Source of the DNA: Alphaproteobacteria bacterium | GTDB lineage: Bacteria > Pseudomonadota > Alphaproteobacteria > SMXS01 | Direction of reading: 5' to 3' | DNA length: 64,000 bases | NCBI GenBank assembly: GCA_016124315.1 | Contig: WGNW01000020.1 | Location: 1 to 64,000 of the forward strand | Part shown: positions 21,525 through 30,106 of the stretch, one piece after another | Layout: the number at the start of each line of letters is the position of its first letter | How positions within the stretch are numbered: position 1 is the stretch's first letter | Program-made: the position numbers and the translations under genes | Notes under the pieces: model-generated | Databases searched by the model: none | What the model was told of the DNA's origin: nothing | Seen by the model: the letters and a program-made list of their open reading frames with translations, nothing else

Positions 21525-21640
21525 TTCGTGCCTGGTCATCATGGTGGCCGGCTCACCGGAGCGGTGCCGCGCGTCGAGAAAACAGAGCGCCTCGATGACG
21601 CCTCCCAAGCCGGGAATGCGGGCTTGTCGGTCGTGCGGGA
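21525..21640 (-). pseudogene. Degenerate fragment of a DUF2236/MpaB gene
   Basis: Minus-strand GGVIEALCFLDARHRSGEPATMMTRHER aligns to WVHVTEAVCFLDAWRRYGEPAITMAEQDR of 19848..20675; DNA also alignable. Confidence 0.65.
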
Positions 21641-21776
21641 CGCGCTGTCGGGCGGCGATGGGGCGTCGATTATCTCGCCGATGCAACCACTTATAAGACG
21701 ATAAATAATTTCATAGTCTGGACGTTGACGAGGGTCGACGAAGTGACCATCTATATTGCCTGTATGTTTGGCGTGT

Positions 21777-21817
21777 TTATGTATAATAAAATAAATGGAG
21801 ACTCCAATTAAATAAAG
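21777..21817 (+). promoter_or_regulatory. AT-rich element upstream of small-secreted-protein copy B
   Basis: ttatgtataataaaataaatggagactccaattaaataaa, related to 20901..20940. Confidence 0.45.
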
Positions 21818-21919
21818 GAATAGTATGCGTACGTGCTGAAGGAGGCGCGGGGAGGCGGAACGCAAGGATCGCCTGCCAGCGACCTGCAGCCGTCAAACAT
21901 CCTACCTGGAGCATTTGCA

Positions 21920-22162
21920 ATGATACGCCGTTACCTGCTTGCTGCCGCGCTCGCGGCAGGGGTGGCTACTCCCGCGCTTGCCGCCACGCACCACTATGTC
22001 GTGCACAGCGCGAAGCAAGATACCTGCAAGATCGTACAGAAGAAGCCCAAGGGCAAGACCTGGGTCGTCGTCGGCGCCACGTCCTACAAGACCAAGGCCG
22101 AGGCCGAAGCCGCGATGAAGGCGGCGCCCGAATGCCAGCCCAAGGCGGCGCCGCACGAGTAG
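21920..22162 (+). CDS. Small secreted protein, paralogue B
   Basis: MIRRYLLAAALAAGVATPALAATHHYVVHSAKQDTCKIVQKKPKGKTWVVVGATSYKTKAEAEAAMKAAPECQPKAAPHE. Confidence 0.78.
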   Translation: MIRRYLLAAALAAGVATPALAATHHYVVHSAKQDTCKIVQKKPKGKTWVVVGATSYKTKAEAEAAMKAAPECQPKAAPHE

Positions 22163-22260
22163 GGCGACGCTCACGCCGGTTCGTCCGGCTCCGCAGCCGG
22201 ATCGGCGATTCCGCGGCGCCAGCGAATGTCTCAGCCCGCTGGCGTCAAGGGAGGCTTGGT

Positions 22261-22294
22261 CCGCCCCTCACCGGAATAGGCCGGTGGGGGGCGG
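22261..22294 (+). terminator. 14-bp-stem hairpin downstream of copy B
   Basis: CCGCCCCTCACCGG-aatagg-CCGGTGGGGGGCGG, one T-G wobble; homologous to the hairpin at 21447. Confidence 0.5.
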
Positions 22295-22468
22295 CCATGG
22301 CGGGGATGATCCCGGCACCCGTCAACAGCCGCCCCCGGCATTTGAGCCCGGCTTGCCGGGAGCGGAGGCGGTCACCGCGGTGGCACGGCGCGGACCGCGG
22401 GCCAAGGCCATGCGGTCCACGGCGCGCGAGCCGGATTCCGGGCGGTATCGGGAAGGCGTCCGACTGGC

Positions 22469-22870
22469 TTAGTAGTTCTTCATCAGAGCGCAGTCATCGC
22501 CACGAATGAAGTCCCAACGCTGCTTGGTGCAGCTTCCGCTGGCGTCGTGCTGGTAGCTGTACTTCACGAGGTAAGGGCCTGGCGGCTTATCAGGGACCTT
22601 GGTGCCGTCGTGACATACGGGGCCCGAGATGAATGCCAGGCTGCAGGTCTCGTTGCCGCACTTCATCTGAACGGTGCTCCCCCCGGTGGGCAGGGCCTCG
22701 GCGTTGCCCTTGCCGTCAACGATGACAGACACATTGGTGCTGCCGCAGTTCTTGAGGCTGAACTTCGCGGCCATCGCGGGGCTGGCGCCCAAGACCATGG
22801 CCGCGACGACAAGTGGGGTCACCCACAGTCCGGACCGGCGGACAGGCGATTCTGCTGCGAATTCTTTCAT
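22469..22870 (-). CDS. Small secreted cysteine-rich hypothetical protein
   Basis: Signal peptide ending ASPAMAA; six Cys in the mature region. Confidence 0.65.
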   Translation of the reverse strand: MKEFAAESPVRRSGLWVTPLVVAAMVLGASPAMAAKFSLKNCGSTNVSVIVDGKGNAEALPTGGSTVQMKCGNETCSLAFISGPVCHDGTKVPDKPPGPYLVKYSYQHDASGSCTKQRWDFIRGDDCALMKNY

Positions 22871-23252
22871 CCTATGAGCTCCCGCTTTGACAGAACGATC
22901 TGCAATGTCGATTACTACTTTGCCTCGCGAAAATACGGCGTCTCCATCCCGCGTGCAATCGACCGGGCGCGGTGGCGCCGCTTTTATTACTGCGCCGGTA
23001 ATGGGGAAAGTCGCCGCCAAGTCTGCCGCGCAACGCTCTATGGAGCTGAACTCGCCGATCCGATCCAGCTGCCCCCGCGTCTTGGGGGCGGAGATCACAT
23101 AAGGGGCCCCTATGCGACAGTCTGGAGAAGCAGACCGAGACCGAGACGCGTCAGGGACTCAGACGCCGGATCATCGTCAGCCGCACGGGTTTGTGTCTCG
23201 ACGAAAAGCGCAGTGTGATGGTACCTAATGTCGATGGTTACTTGGGGCCAAC

Positions 23253-24164
23253 ATGAAAAAGTCGCGCTGGTGTGTAAAAAGGCGGTCGGGGTGTTTGATG
23301 AACAGGTCGTATTGCACGCTTATCACGCTTTCGTTATCTGTCATGGTCTCCAGTTGTACGGACATGGGTGCCGTCCGTACGATCTCGACGAAGCTGCAGG
23401 CGGCGTCGTCGACTTGGAATGACGTCGGCGGCGACTTCCTGGGTTCGTGCCGGCGCGAGCAGCAGACGAATCCGGCGCTTGCCGACTGCGTGTTGGAGAA
23501 GCAGGCCAGCGACGGCATCGCCGCCTTGAATGGGACCCTCAGCAGCTACTTCAAGGCGCTCGGCGATGCCGCGGCCGATACCAGCTTCACGGTGCAGCCC
23601 GGCCTCGACAAGGCCACCGCCTCGGCGGCGAAGATTCCGGGCATCGACGCCAATCAGGTCAAGGCGGTCTCCGGCCTGGTCGGTCTGCTGGCCCGCCTGG
23701 CGACGGAGAGCATGCGGGAAAGCACCGTCTCTTCCCTGATCGATGACGGCGCGCCCCACGCGCGCACGCTTGTTGATGCGCTCAACCGGCTGGTGGTGGC
23801 CAATCTGACGTCCCGTCTCGTCACCGAGCGCACGCAGTTGATCGGCCGGGCGCATTCGGAGATCAGTAGCGGCCCGAACGCCTCGCTGCCGCTCGACACC
23901 CTGTGCAAGGGCAGCAACGCCGCGGGACTGAACGGCGCGGAGTATCTTCTCGCGCTGGAATTCTGTCGCCGGCTCGACGTGGTCGACGGGCGTCTCAAGG
24001 CCTTGGACGACTACAAGGCGTCGCTCCTGAAGGCGGACGCGGCACTGGCCGAACTCCAGTCGAACAAGACGAAGCTCAAGGGCAAGGCGCTGCTCGCGAG
24101 CCTCTACAAGCTCGGCACCGACCTCGACGCCAGCATCGGCGCCGTCCGCAAGGCCTTTGATTAG
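23253..24164 (+). CDS. Hypothetical lipoprotein
   Basis: N-terminal hydrophobic segment plus lipobox-like VSSC; start may be 23298. Confidence 0.65.
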   Translation: MKKSRWCVKRRSGCLMNRSYCTLITLSLSVMVSSCTDMGAVRTISTKLQAASSTWNDVGGDFLGSCRREQQTNPALADCVLEKQASDGIAALNGTLSSYFKALGDAAADTSFTVQPGLDKATASAAKIPGIDANQVKAVSGLVGLLARLATESMRESTVSSLIDDGAPHARTLVDALNRLVVANLTSRLVTERTQLIGRAHSEISSGPNASLPLDTLCKGSNAAGLNGAEYLLALEFCRRLDVVDGRLKALDDYKASLLKADAALAELQSNKTKLKGKALLASLYKLGTDLDASIGAVRKAFD

Positions 24165-24173
24165 GAGGTGAAG

Positions 24174-24599
24174 ATGGCTCTCTACGACGACCTCGCCAGC
24201 TGCGCCGTCGCCTGCCAGCTCGGCGCCCAGAAGACCCTCGAGATCATGTTCGCCATGGGCCCCAAGCCCGCCGATCCGGCGCAGGCGCTGCTGTGGGAGC
24301 AGCAGACGACGCGCCTGCAGGGCCAGCTCAACAGCCTGTCGGCCATGAACTCGAAACTGACCGCCATGGCCGTGATCGAGGGTCTCAAGGACTACGCCGC
24401 CGACATCGAGGCGGTCGGGGCCGTCGCCAAGGCGGCGCAGGCGCGCATCAAGCAGATACAGTCGGTCTCGGACGGCCTGACCAGGCTGGCCAAGATCCTC
24501 GATCTGGGGCTCGCGATCCTTGCCGCGGCCGCCGCCCCGAGCCCGGCGACCATCGCCGCGGTGGTCAAGGCCGGGGACGCGGTCGCCCAGGGCGTCTGA
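24174..24599 (+). CDS. Hypothetical helical protein, likely co-transcribed with 23253..24164
   Basis: ORF starts 9 bp after the preceding stop; GGAGGTGAAG ribosome-binding-site-like sequence. Confidence 0.65.
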   Translation: MALYDDLASCAVACQLGAQKTLEIMFAMGPKPADPAQALLWEQQTTRLQGQLNSLSAMNSKLTAMAVIEGLKDYAADIEAVGAVAKAAQARIKQIQSVSDGLTRLAKILDLGLAILAAAAAPSPATIAAVVKAGDAVAQGV

Positions 24600-24624
24600 C
24601 GGTCCGGACGGGCGCCCGCCGAAA

Positions 24625-26487
24625 CTACTGGGCGTGCAGCACCAGCAGCACGTTGCCCGGCATCTTGCCGGCGAAGTCGTAGCCGGAGGGCAGGATCAGC
24701 GAACCGTGATAAAGGATCGGCGCCGGCGCGCCGGCCATCGAGCCGCCCGAGGCGTGGCCGCCGCCGACGGTGTCGAAGCTGCGCGTCGTGTCGAACCGCC
24801 AGACCACCTTGCCGGTCTCGCCGTCATAGGCCCGCAGCCAGCCGTCGATGCTGCCGGCGAACACCAGGCCGTCCGTTGCGGTGATCGCCGACGCGAGGCC
24901 CGGGCTGCAGAACGGGCGGCCGTTGCACATCTTTTCCGTGTTGGGCGCCTTCCACTTGAAGGCGCCGGTGCGGATGTCGAGGGCGTAGAGGCCGGGTCGC
25001 GGCGGGATGTCGAACGCGACGTCGTTCTTGATCGGCGTGTCGCTGACCGGGACGAACAGGGTGTCCCCGTCTACCGCCATGCCGAAATAAATGCCGGCGT
25101 TGTTGCCGCCGCGGCCGACGCGGGTCTTCCAGACCAGCTTGCCGTTGTTGGGGTCGATGGCGTAGGCCCAGCCGGATTTCTGCCCTGCGAGCACGAGGTC
25201 GCGGTGGTCGCTGGTCGTCGCCAGGATCGGCGAGGCGCCGAAGTCGAAATCGGGTCCGGCGTCCTTCGGGCAGTTGGTGCCGACGGGCCGCAGGAAGCAG
25301 GCGACGTTCCAGGCGTCGTTGGGCACCGCCTGGTAGATCCAGCGGATCTTGCCGGTGTCCAGGTCGAGGGCGACGACCGCGTCGCTGGTCGGGCTGGTGG
25401 GCTGGGAATAGTTGTCACCGGTGCCGATGATCAGCTGATGGCGCTTCAGGTCGATCGCCGGCGTGTTCCACAGCGCGACGCCCGAGGGACCGTACTTGGC
25501 GGTGCCGATGGCGTTGGTGCCCTGTTTGACCGGCGGGTCGGTCATGAAGGTCTGCCAGAGATGCTTGCCGGTCCTAGCGTCGTACGCGACTACCGAGCCG
25601 CGGAACGTGCAGCAGGCATAGTGCGGGTCGATGGTGGCCTCCTCCAGCGAGGAGATCGGCAGATAGAGCTTGTTGCCGACGAGGGCCGGCGCCGCGGTGA
25701 GCGTGGTGCTGGGATGGGGATCAGGATGGTCGCGCCACGCCAGCTTGCCGCTCGCGGCGTCCACCGCATAGAGGTTGCCGACCAGGTCGCCGAAATAGAC
25801 CAGCGGATGGGCCGCAGTGTCGCCCTTGCGCCACGGCGCGACGATGATCGCGGTGCGCACCTCGGCGGCGGCGTGGTACACCCAGCGCACGCAGCCACTG
25901 GCGCGGTCGAGCGCGTAGACCGCGCCGTCCTGGCTGCCGACGTAAAGCGCGCCGCCGGCCAGTGCCGGCTGGGAGCGGGCGCGTAGCGCGGCGGGAAAGC
26001 CGAACGCCCATTTCACCTTCAGGCTCGCGACGTTGGCCTTCGAAATGCCGGAGACGCTCTCGGGAATGTCGTGGCGATTGGCGTCGTCGAAGCCCCAGGC
26101 GGTGAAAACCGGCGGCTCGCCGTAATCGAACCTGGCCGCCGCGCCCTTGCATTGGGGCGGCGAGAACTGTGCCTCTTCGGCCATCTTGTTGCCGCCGAGA
26201 TAGGTCGCCACCGCCCGTTTGTCGGCGTCGGACAGGCCGGCGGACTGCACCTGCATCGCGCCTTGGGTCAGGGCCTTGTAGATCGCCCCGGACGACATGT
26301 AGCGCAGGATCGCCGTCGCCGGGGCGTGGCCGATGCCGTGCTCGTGGCACGCGGCGCAGGTTGCATGGAATATGGCTTCCCCCTTGCCGTCATGCGGCGA
26401 TGCGGCCGCTGTGGTACCAGCGGCATGCGCCGGCACCGAAACCGCCATCAGCAGAACGCCGGCCAGCGCGGTCAAAAATCGAGACAT
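24625..26487 (-). CDS. Cytochrome c / PQQ beta-propeller dehydrogenase (polyvinyl-alcohol-dehydrogenase-like), paralogue
   Basis: Heme site CAACH; VYALDRASGCVRWVYHAAAEVRTA; AYDGETGKVVWRFDTTRSFDTVGGGHASGGSMAG. Confidence 0.82.
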   Translation of the reverse strand: MSRFLTALAGVLLMAVSVPAHAAGTTAAASPHDGKGEAIFHATCAACHEHGIGHAPATAILRYMSSGAIYKALTQGAMQVQSAGLSDADKRAVATYLGGNKMAEEAQFSPPQCKGAAARFDYGEPPVFTAWGFDDANRHDIPESVSGISKANVASLKVKWAFGFPAALRARSQPALAGGALYVGSQDGAVYALDRASGCVRWVYHAAAEVRTAIIVAPWRKGDTAAHPLVYFGDLVGNLYAVDAASGKLAWRDHPDPHPSTTLTAAPALVGNKLYLPISSLEEATIDPHYACCTFRGSVVAYDARTGKHLWQTFMTDPPVKQGTNAIGTAKYGPSGVALWNTPAIDLKRHQLIIGTGDNYSQPTSPTSDAVVALDLDTGKIRWIYQAVPNDAWNVACFLRPVGTNCPKDAGPDFDFGASPILATTSDHRDLVLAGQKSGWAYAIDPNNGKLVWKTRVGRGGNNAGIYFGMAVDGDTLFVPVSDTPIKNDVAFDIPPRPGLYALDIRTGAFKWKAPNTEKMCNGRPFCSPGLASAITATDGLVFAGSIDGWLRAYDGETGKVVWRFDTTRSFDTVGGGHASGGSMAGAPAPILYHGSLILPSGYDFAGKMPGNVLLVLHAQ

Positions 26488-26566
26488 GCTTCCTCCCCAC
26501 CCCAGTGCCTTGCAGGATAGTGCAAGCGGCGGGTCCGGGGAAAGGGCGCGCTGCCGTCCTTCCGGC

Positions 26567-27358
26567 TCAGGACCCGGCCTTCGCCCCGGTCGGAATCAGC
26601 GGCACCGTCGCCGCCCACAGTTCGTCGTTCGACAGCACGTCGGCCTCGTCGAATATCTTGCGGATGCGTCCCCGCGGATCGACGACGATGAGGGCGTCGT
26701 TGTGGCCGACGTCGTAGCCGGGATCGGCGCGGTCGGCCAGCGGGTTGGCCACCTTCACCTGGGGCGCCATGCCGCCCTCGGGTTGGCCCTCGATGGCGCT
26801 GGCGGCGTCGTCGGCGCCGTCCTCCTCCTGCACCCGTTCGAAATCCACGTGATAGCCGAAGCGCACCACCTTGCGGATCTCCGAGGGACTACCGGTCAGG
26901 TATTGCCAGCGGGTGTCCTGCGGGTCCCAGCCATACTGCTTGAGATAGGCCTGCATCACGTCCTGGCCGGCGTCGCCCGGCGCCAGGTTGAAGGCGACCA
27001 GTTGCACCTTGTCGGCAAGGCCGTTCTGCTCGAGCAGGTGCTCGAAGCCGATCAGGTGCGCCGTGATCAGCGGGCAGTAGGTGCGACAGTAGGGGAACAG
27101 GAAGGTGACCACCCTGACCTTGCCGGCGAACTGGGACGAACTCACGGTGTCGCCGACCTGGTTCTTCAGGGTGTAGGTGGGCGCCTGGCCGAGAACCGGT
27201 TCCTCCGGTCCGGCGGTCGGCGCCGCTGCGCCGTGCGGCCTCGCGATCAGCACGCCGACGCCGATCCCGACGGCAAGCACCGCCGCGAGCCCGAGCCCGC
27301 GGACCAGTCCGCGACTCCAAGACGGTTTGCCGCCGCCGTTCCCGGCTTCGTTCATCAC
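26567..27358 (-). CDS. SCO1/SenC family copper-binding/redox protein
   Basis: Single TM, VVTFLFPYCRTYCPLITAHLI CxxxC motif, distal GHNDALIVVDPRG. Confidence 0.85.
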   Translation of the reverse strand: MMNEAGNGGGKPSWSRGLVRGLGLAAVLAVGIGVGVLIARPHGAAAPTAGPEEPVLGQAPTYTLKNQVGDTVSSSQFAGKVRVVTFLFPYCRTYCPLITAHLIGFEHLLEQNGLADKVQLVAFNLAPGDAGQDVMQAYLKQYGWDPQDTRWQYLTGSPSEIRKVVRFGYHVDFERVQEEDGADDAASAIEGQPEGGMAPQVKVANPLADRADPGYDVGHNDALIVVDPRGRIRKIFDEADVLSNDELWAATVPLIPTGAKAGS

Positions 27359-27395
27359 CCCTTACCGCGTGGATCGGCGGTGCACGGACCGGTCA

Positions 27396-27887
27396 TCAGA
27401 TCGAGACATCGAAGGTGGCCGGATAGCCGTTGACGACCACGCTCACGCTGTAGTGTCCAGGGGACATGGTGACATTGTTGCCGTAATGGGTCGACGCTGC
27501 CCCCTTGCCGATAACCTGCATGTTGACCACGGGCACGTCCTGGGGCGTGCCGGTCATCTCACCGTTCTCGCCGACCCGCTCATAGGTCATCATGACGGTG
27601 GCATCCGTGACCGGTTTGTCGGTGCCCTTGTCGGAGACATGGACGATGAGGTGGTGATTGGCGGCATCCGGCTGGACAGGGTCGGCGCCGGCCACCGCCA
27701 GCATGCCCTTCGTAGCCTTGCCCGAGTCCACCTCCGCCTGGGTATGGAACGGCTCGGCCGGCAGGACGTGCAGCGCCACCTCGTAGGGCCCCGCCTCCTT
27801 GGTCATGTTGGCGTCACCGGCGTGAGCCGCGGCGGCACCCGTCAGGGCGAAGGCCGCCGCGATAAACAAATTTCGTATTCTAGTCAT
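27396..27887 (-). CDS. Periplasmic YtkA/FixH-like protein
   Basis: Signal peptide; Ig-like terminal segment MSPGHYSVSVVVNGYPATFDVSI; His/Met-containing. Confidence 0.55.
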   Translation of the reverse strand: MTRIRNLFIAAAFALTGAAAAHAGDANMTKEAGPYEVALHVLPAEPFHTQAEVDSGKATKGMLAVAGADPVQPDAANHHLIVHVSDKGTDKPVTDATVMMTYERVGENGEMTGTPQDVPVVNMQVIGKGAASTHYGNNVTMSPGHYSVSVVVNGYPATFDVSI

Positions 27888-28081
27888 CTTGTTCTCCCGT
27901 CTGGGTAGTATATGGACGTCATGGACGGCGCTGACAACGCGCAAGAGGTATCGGCGCCACATGAGATCAGCGGGGCTTTCGAGGGATATTCGCGCTATGG
28001 AGGGAACGCGTCATCGGCACCGCGGGCCGGTTGGCTGCGGCAAGGGTGCTTCCGGCGCGCGCTGTCAGCGTGTTGACCGGA

Positions 28082-28927
28082 TCACGCGCTCGAGGCGCCG
28101 GCGACGATGCTCTGTAGCGCGTCCACCGCCGCCATGGCGATGCGGCGGCCGCGTTCGTCGATCCCCGTCCAGCTCGCCCGTCGCTTGCGGGGGTCGATCT
28201 CCAGCAGTTTGACGCCCGCCGGCACCACGGTATCGTCCCGCACCACGCCCCGCAGGATCCCGTCGATCGGGGCATGGACCGGCTCGCCCTCGAGATGGCC
28301 GACGGTCATGCCCTTGTAGATGCGCAAGCCCACGTCGAAGGCGCTGCGCCACGTGCCGGCCGCTTGGGCGTAGGCGAAGCGTTCCCGCCCCACGCCGCCC
28401 AGCAGGGCCGGCTTGCCGTCCGCCGCATCGGTGACGCCGGCGCGCAGCACGGTGCCGTTGCGGACGGGTCGGGTCTCGATGGCGACGTCGCAGTTGCCGT
28501 CGACCTGAAAACCGGGTCCGAGGCCGATGGTGGTGACCGCGAGGTTTCGCAGGTCCGGTGTCACCCGATGCTTCTGCATCCGCGCATCGACCAGGACGCT
28601 CAGCCTTCCGATCACCAGCAGGTCGCTCAGTCCCAGGCGAGTCACCGCCACCCGGCCCGGCACGGACATCTCGGCAAGCACGTGAAGGGCGTGGTCCACG
28701 TTTCTGCCTATGATGTCCTCGATCACCGTGGCGTCCCCATAAAGCGTATCGTGAAACGCCATGCCGCGGCGGATCACGGGCGGTGCCGGATCGTGGGAAA
28801 GGACGACGCCATAGCCGGCGCGGTGCAGATGCACGGCGACGGCGGAGGCGATCTCGTTGGTGCCCATCACCACGGCGGGAGGTCGGAGTTCCTGGTGATG
28901 GCGGGAAGATGTCGTCAGGGCGATCAT
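28082..28927 (-). CDS. YqeB/EF2563-like protein associated with molybdenum hydroxylases
   Basis: VVMGTNEIASAVAVHLHRAGYGVVLSHDPAPPVIRRGMAFHDTLYGD N-terminus; ETRPVRNGTVLRAG; C-terminal lipoyl/biotin-like EGEPVHAPIDGILRG. Confidence 0.75.
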   Translation of the reverse strand: MIALTTSSRHHQELRPPAVVMGTNEIASAVAVHLHRAGYGVVLSHDPAPPVIRRGMAFHDTLYGDATVIEDIIGRNVDHALHVLAEMSVPGRVAVTRLGLSDLLVIGRLSVLVDARMQKHRVTPDLRNLAVTTIGLGPGFQVDGNCDVAIETRPVRNGTVLRAGVTDAADGKPALLGGVGRERFAYAQAAGTWRSAFDVGLRIYKGMTVGHLEGEPVHAPIDGILRGVVRDDTVVPAGVKLLEIDPRKRRASWTGIDERGRRIAMAAVDALQSIVAGASSA

Positions 28928-29100
28928 GGCGGCCTCACGGAAGCGGAAGGGAGACGAGATCGGATCGCGCCCGGCTGCCCAAAGTCCGGCATGCACCGGG
29001 TCTTGCAGGAGACGCGTGCCTCCCGCGAGGGGATGGCACGCAGGCATGGCCTCGGGGTCGCGCTATCATCGGGAAGTGCACACAGTTCAGGGTCCACGCC

Positions 29101-29307
29101 ATGAAACTCAGCGCCAGGAACGTCCTCCCCGGTACCGTCGTCGCCGTTACCAAGGGGACCACCACCGCCCACATCAAGATCGAGCTCGCGCCCGGGCTCA
29201 CCATGTTCTCGTCCATTACCAATGAGGCCGTGGACGACCTGGACATCAGGGTGGGAGATACGGTCTCCGCGGTGATCAAGTCGTCTGACGTCATGGTTGG
29301 GAAGTAG
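29101..29307 (+). CDS. Molbindin (Mop/TOBE domain protein)
   Basis: MKLSARNVLPGTVVAVTKGTTTAHIKIEL...SVITN-like SSITNEAV...GDTVSAVIKSSDVMVGK. Confidence 0.92.
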   Translation: MKLSARNVLPGTVVAVTKGTTTAHIKIELAPGLTMFSSITNEAVDDLDIRVGDTVSAVIKSSDVMVGK

Positions 29308-29890
29308 CCTCGTTCCAGACCGGACGGCCGCCGGCCGCGTGCCTTCGGCGCTTGCCGCGGGCGGCAATGTCGGCCCACCAGCCGTCCAGGGTCCGGCGCG
29401 AGCAGAGCAGCATGGTGCCCCGGTCGCCCGTGAATGTCGCCCAGGCTTCCAGGTGCTTCTCCGGTACCGCCGTGAGCACCGGCAGGCCCGCGACGATCGC
29501 GGCGGCCAGTTCGTCGCGGAGTCCCTTGCCGGCAGCCTCCTGCTTGGAGAACTTGTTGACCACGACGAGTTCCGAACCGGCTTCGATGGCCCGGCCGACG
29601 GCCCGGGAGGCCTCGGCAAGTCCGGCCGGGTCGAGCCTGCAGGATGTCGCGCCGCTGCCCAGATCCTGGCAGAGTCGGATCTCCCGCCCCGACGTCAGGT
29701 CGAGAAGGTGCATCTGCACGATGCGTCCCTCGTCGGTCTTGGCATTCCGTTGCACCACCCCGCCGACGGCCACGCCGTCAGCGCGGAGAGTGGCCGCGAA
29801 GTCGTGCAGCAGGGAATCGATGTCGTCCTCGGGACGGTAAAGGACCGCCGCCAGCTTGTTGGGATCGAAGTCGGCTGTCTCGTGATCCAT
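29291..29890 (-). CDS. DUF2478 family protein (THEP1-like, molybdenum-associated)
   Basis: LAAVLYRPEDDIDSLLHDFAATLRADGVAVGGVVQ and ELVVVNKFSKQEAAGKGLRDELAAAI; alternative start 29938. Confidence 0.78.
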   Translation of the reverse strand: MDHETADFDPNKLAAVLYRPEDDIDSLLHDFAATLRADGVAVGGVVQRNAKTDEGRIVQMHLLDLTSGREIRLCQDLGSGATSCRLDPAGLAEASRAVGRAIEAGSELVVVNKFSKQEAAGKGLRDELAAAIVAGLPVLTAVPEKHLEAWATFTGDRGTMLLCSRRTLDGWWADIAARGKRRRHAAGGRPVWNEATSQP

Positions 29891-30025
29891 CGCGAGCTCC
29901 AGTGCAACGCGCGAACAGGCCCGCGCAATGTCGTTCAAGCAAATAGCGTGCCTTCCCTGAGTTGGCGCGAGGTTTGCACTTCCGGGAGACGTATGCTCGT
30001 CTTCCGGCCTTTACCCGGCCCTGGC

Positions 30026-30061
30026 GCGACGGCCACGTCGCAATTGCGACGGACATGTCGC
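30026..30061. promoter_or_regulatory. Two tandem GCGAC-N6-GTCGC inverted repeats, 20-bp period, RegA/PrrA-like site
   Basis: GCGACGGCCACGTCGC (30026..30041) and GCGACGGACATGTCGC (30046..30061) in the DUF2478/modD divergent region. Confidence 0.6.
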
Positions 30062-30106
30062 GAAAGGGACAAGGGCAAGCGTGCCGGACAACAGGAGAGA
30101 CGTGAG

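Noticed and set aside
30036-30051. CGTCGCAATTGCGACG as a stand-alone 16-bp perfect palindrome
   Set aside because: Explained better as the junction of two adjacent GCGAC-N6-GTCGC units, which also accounts for the outer arms.
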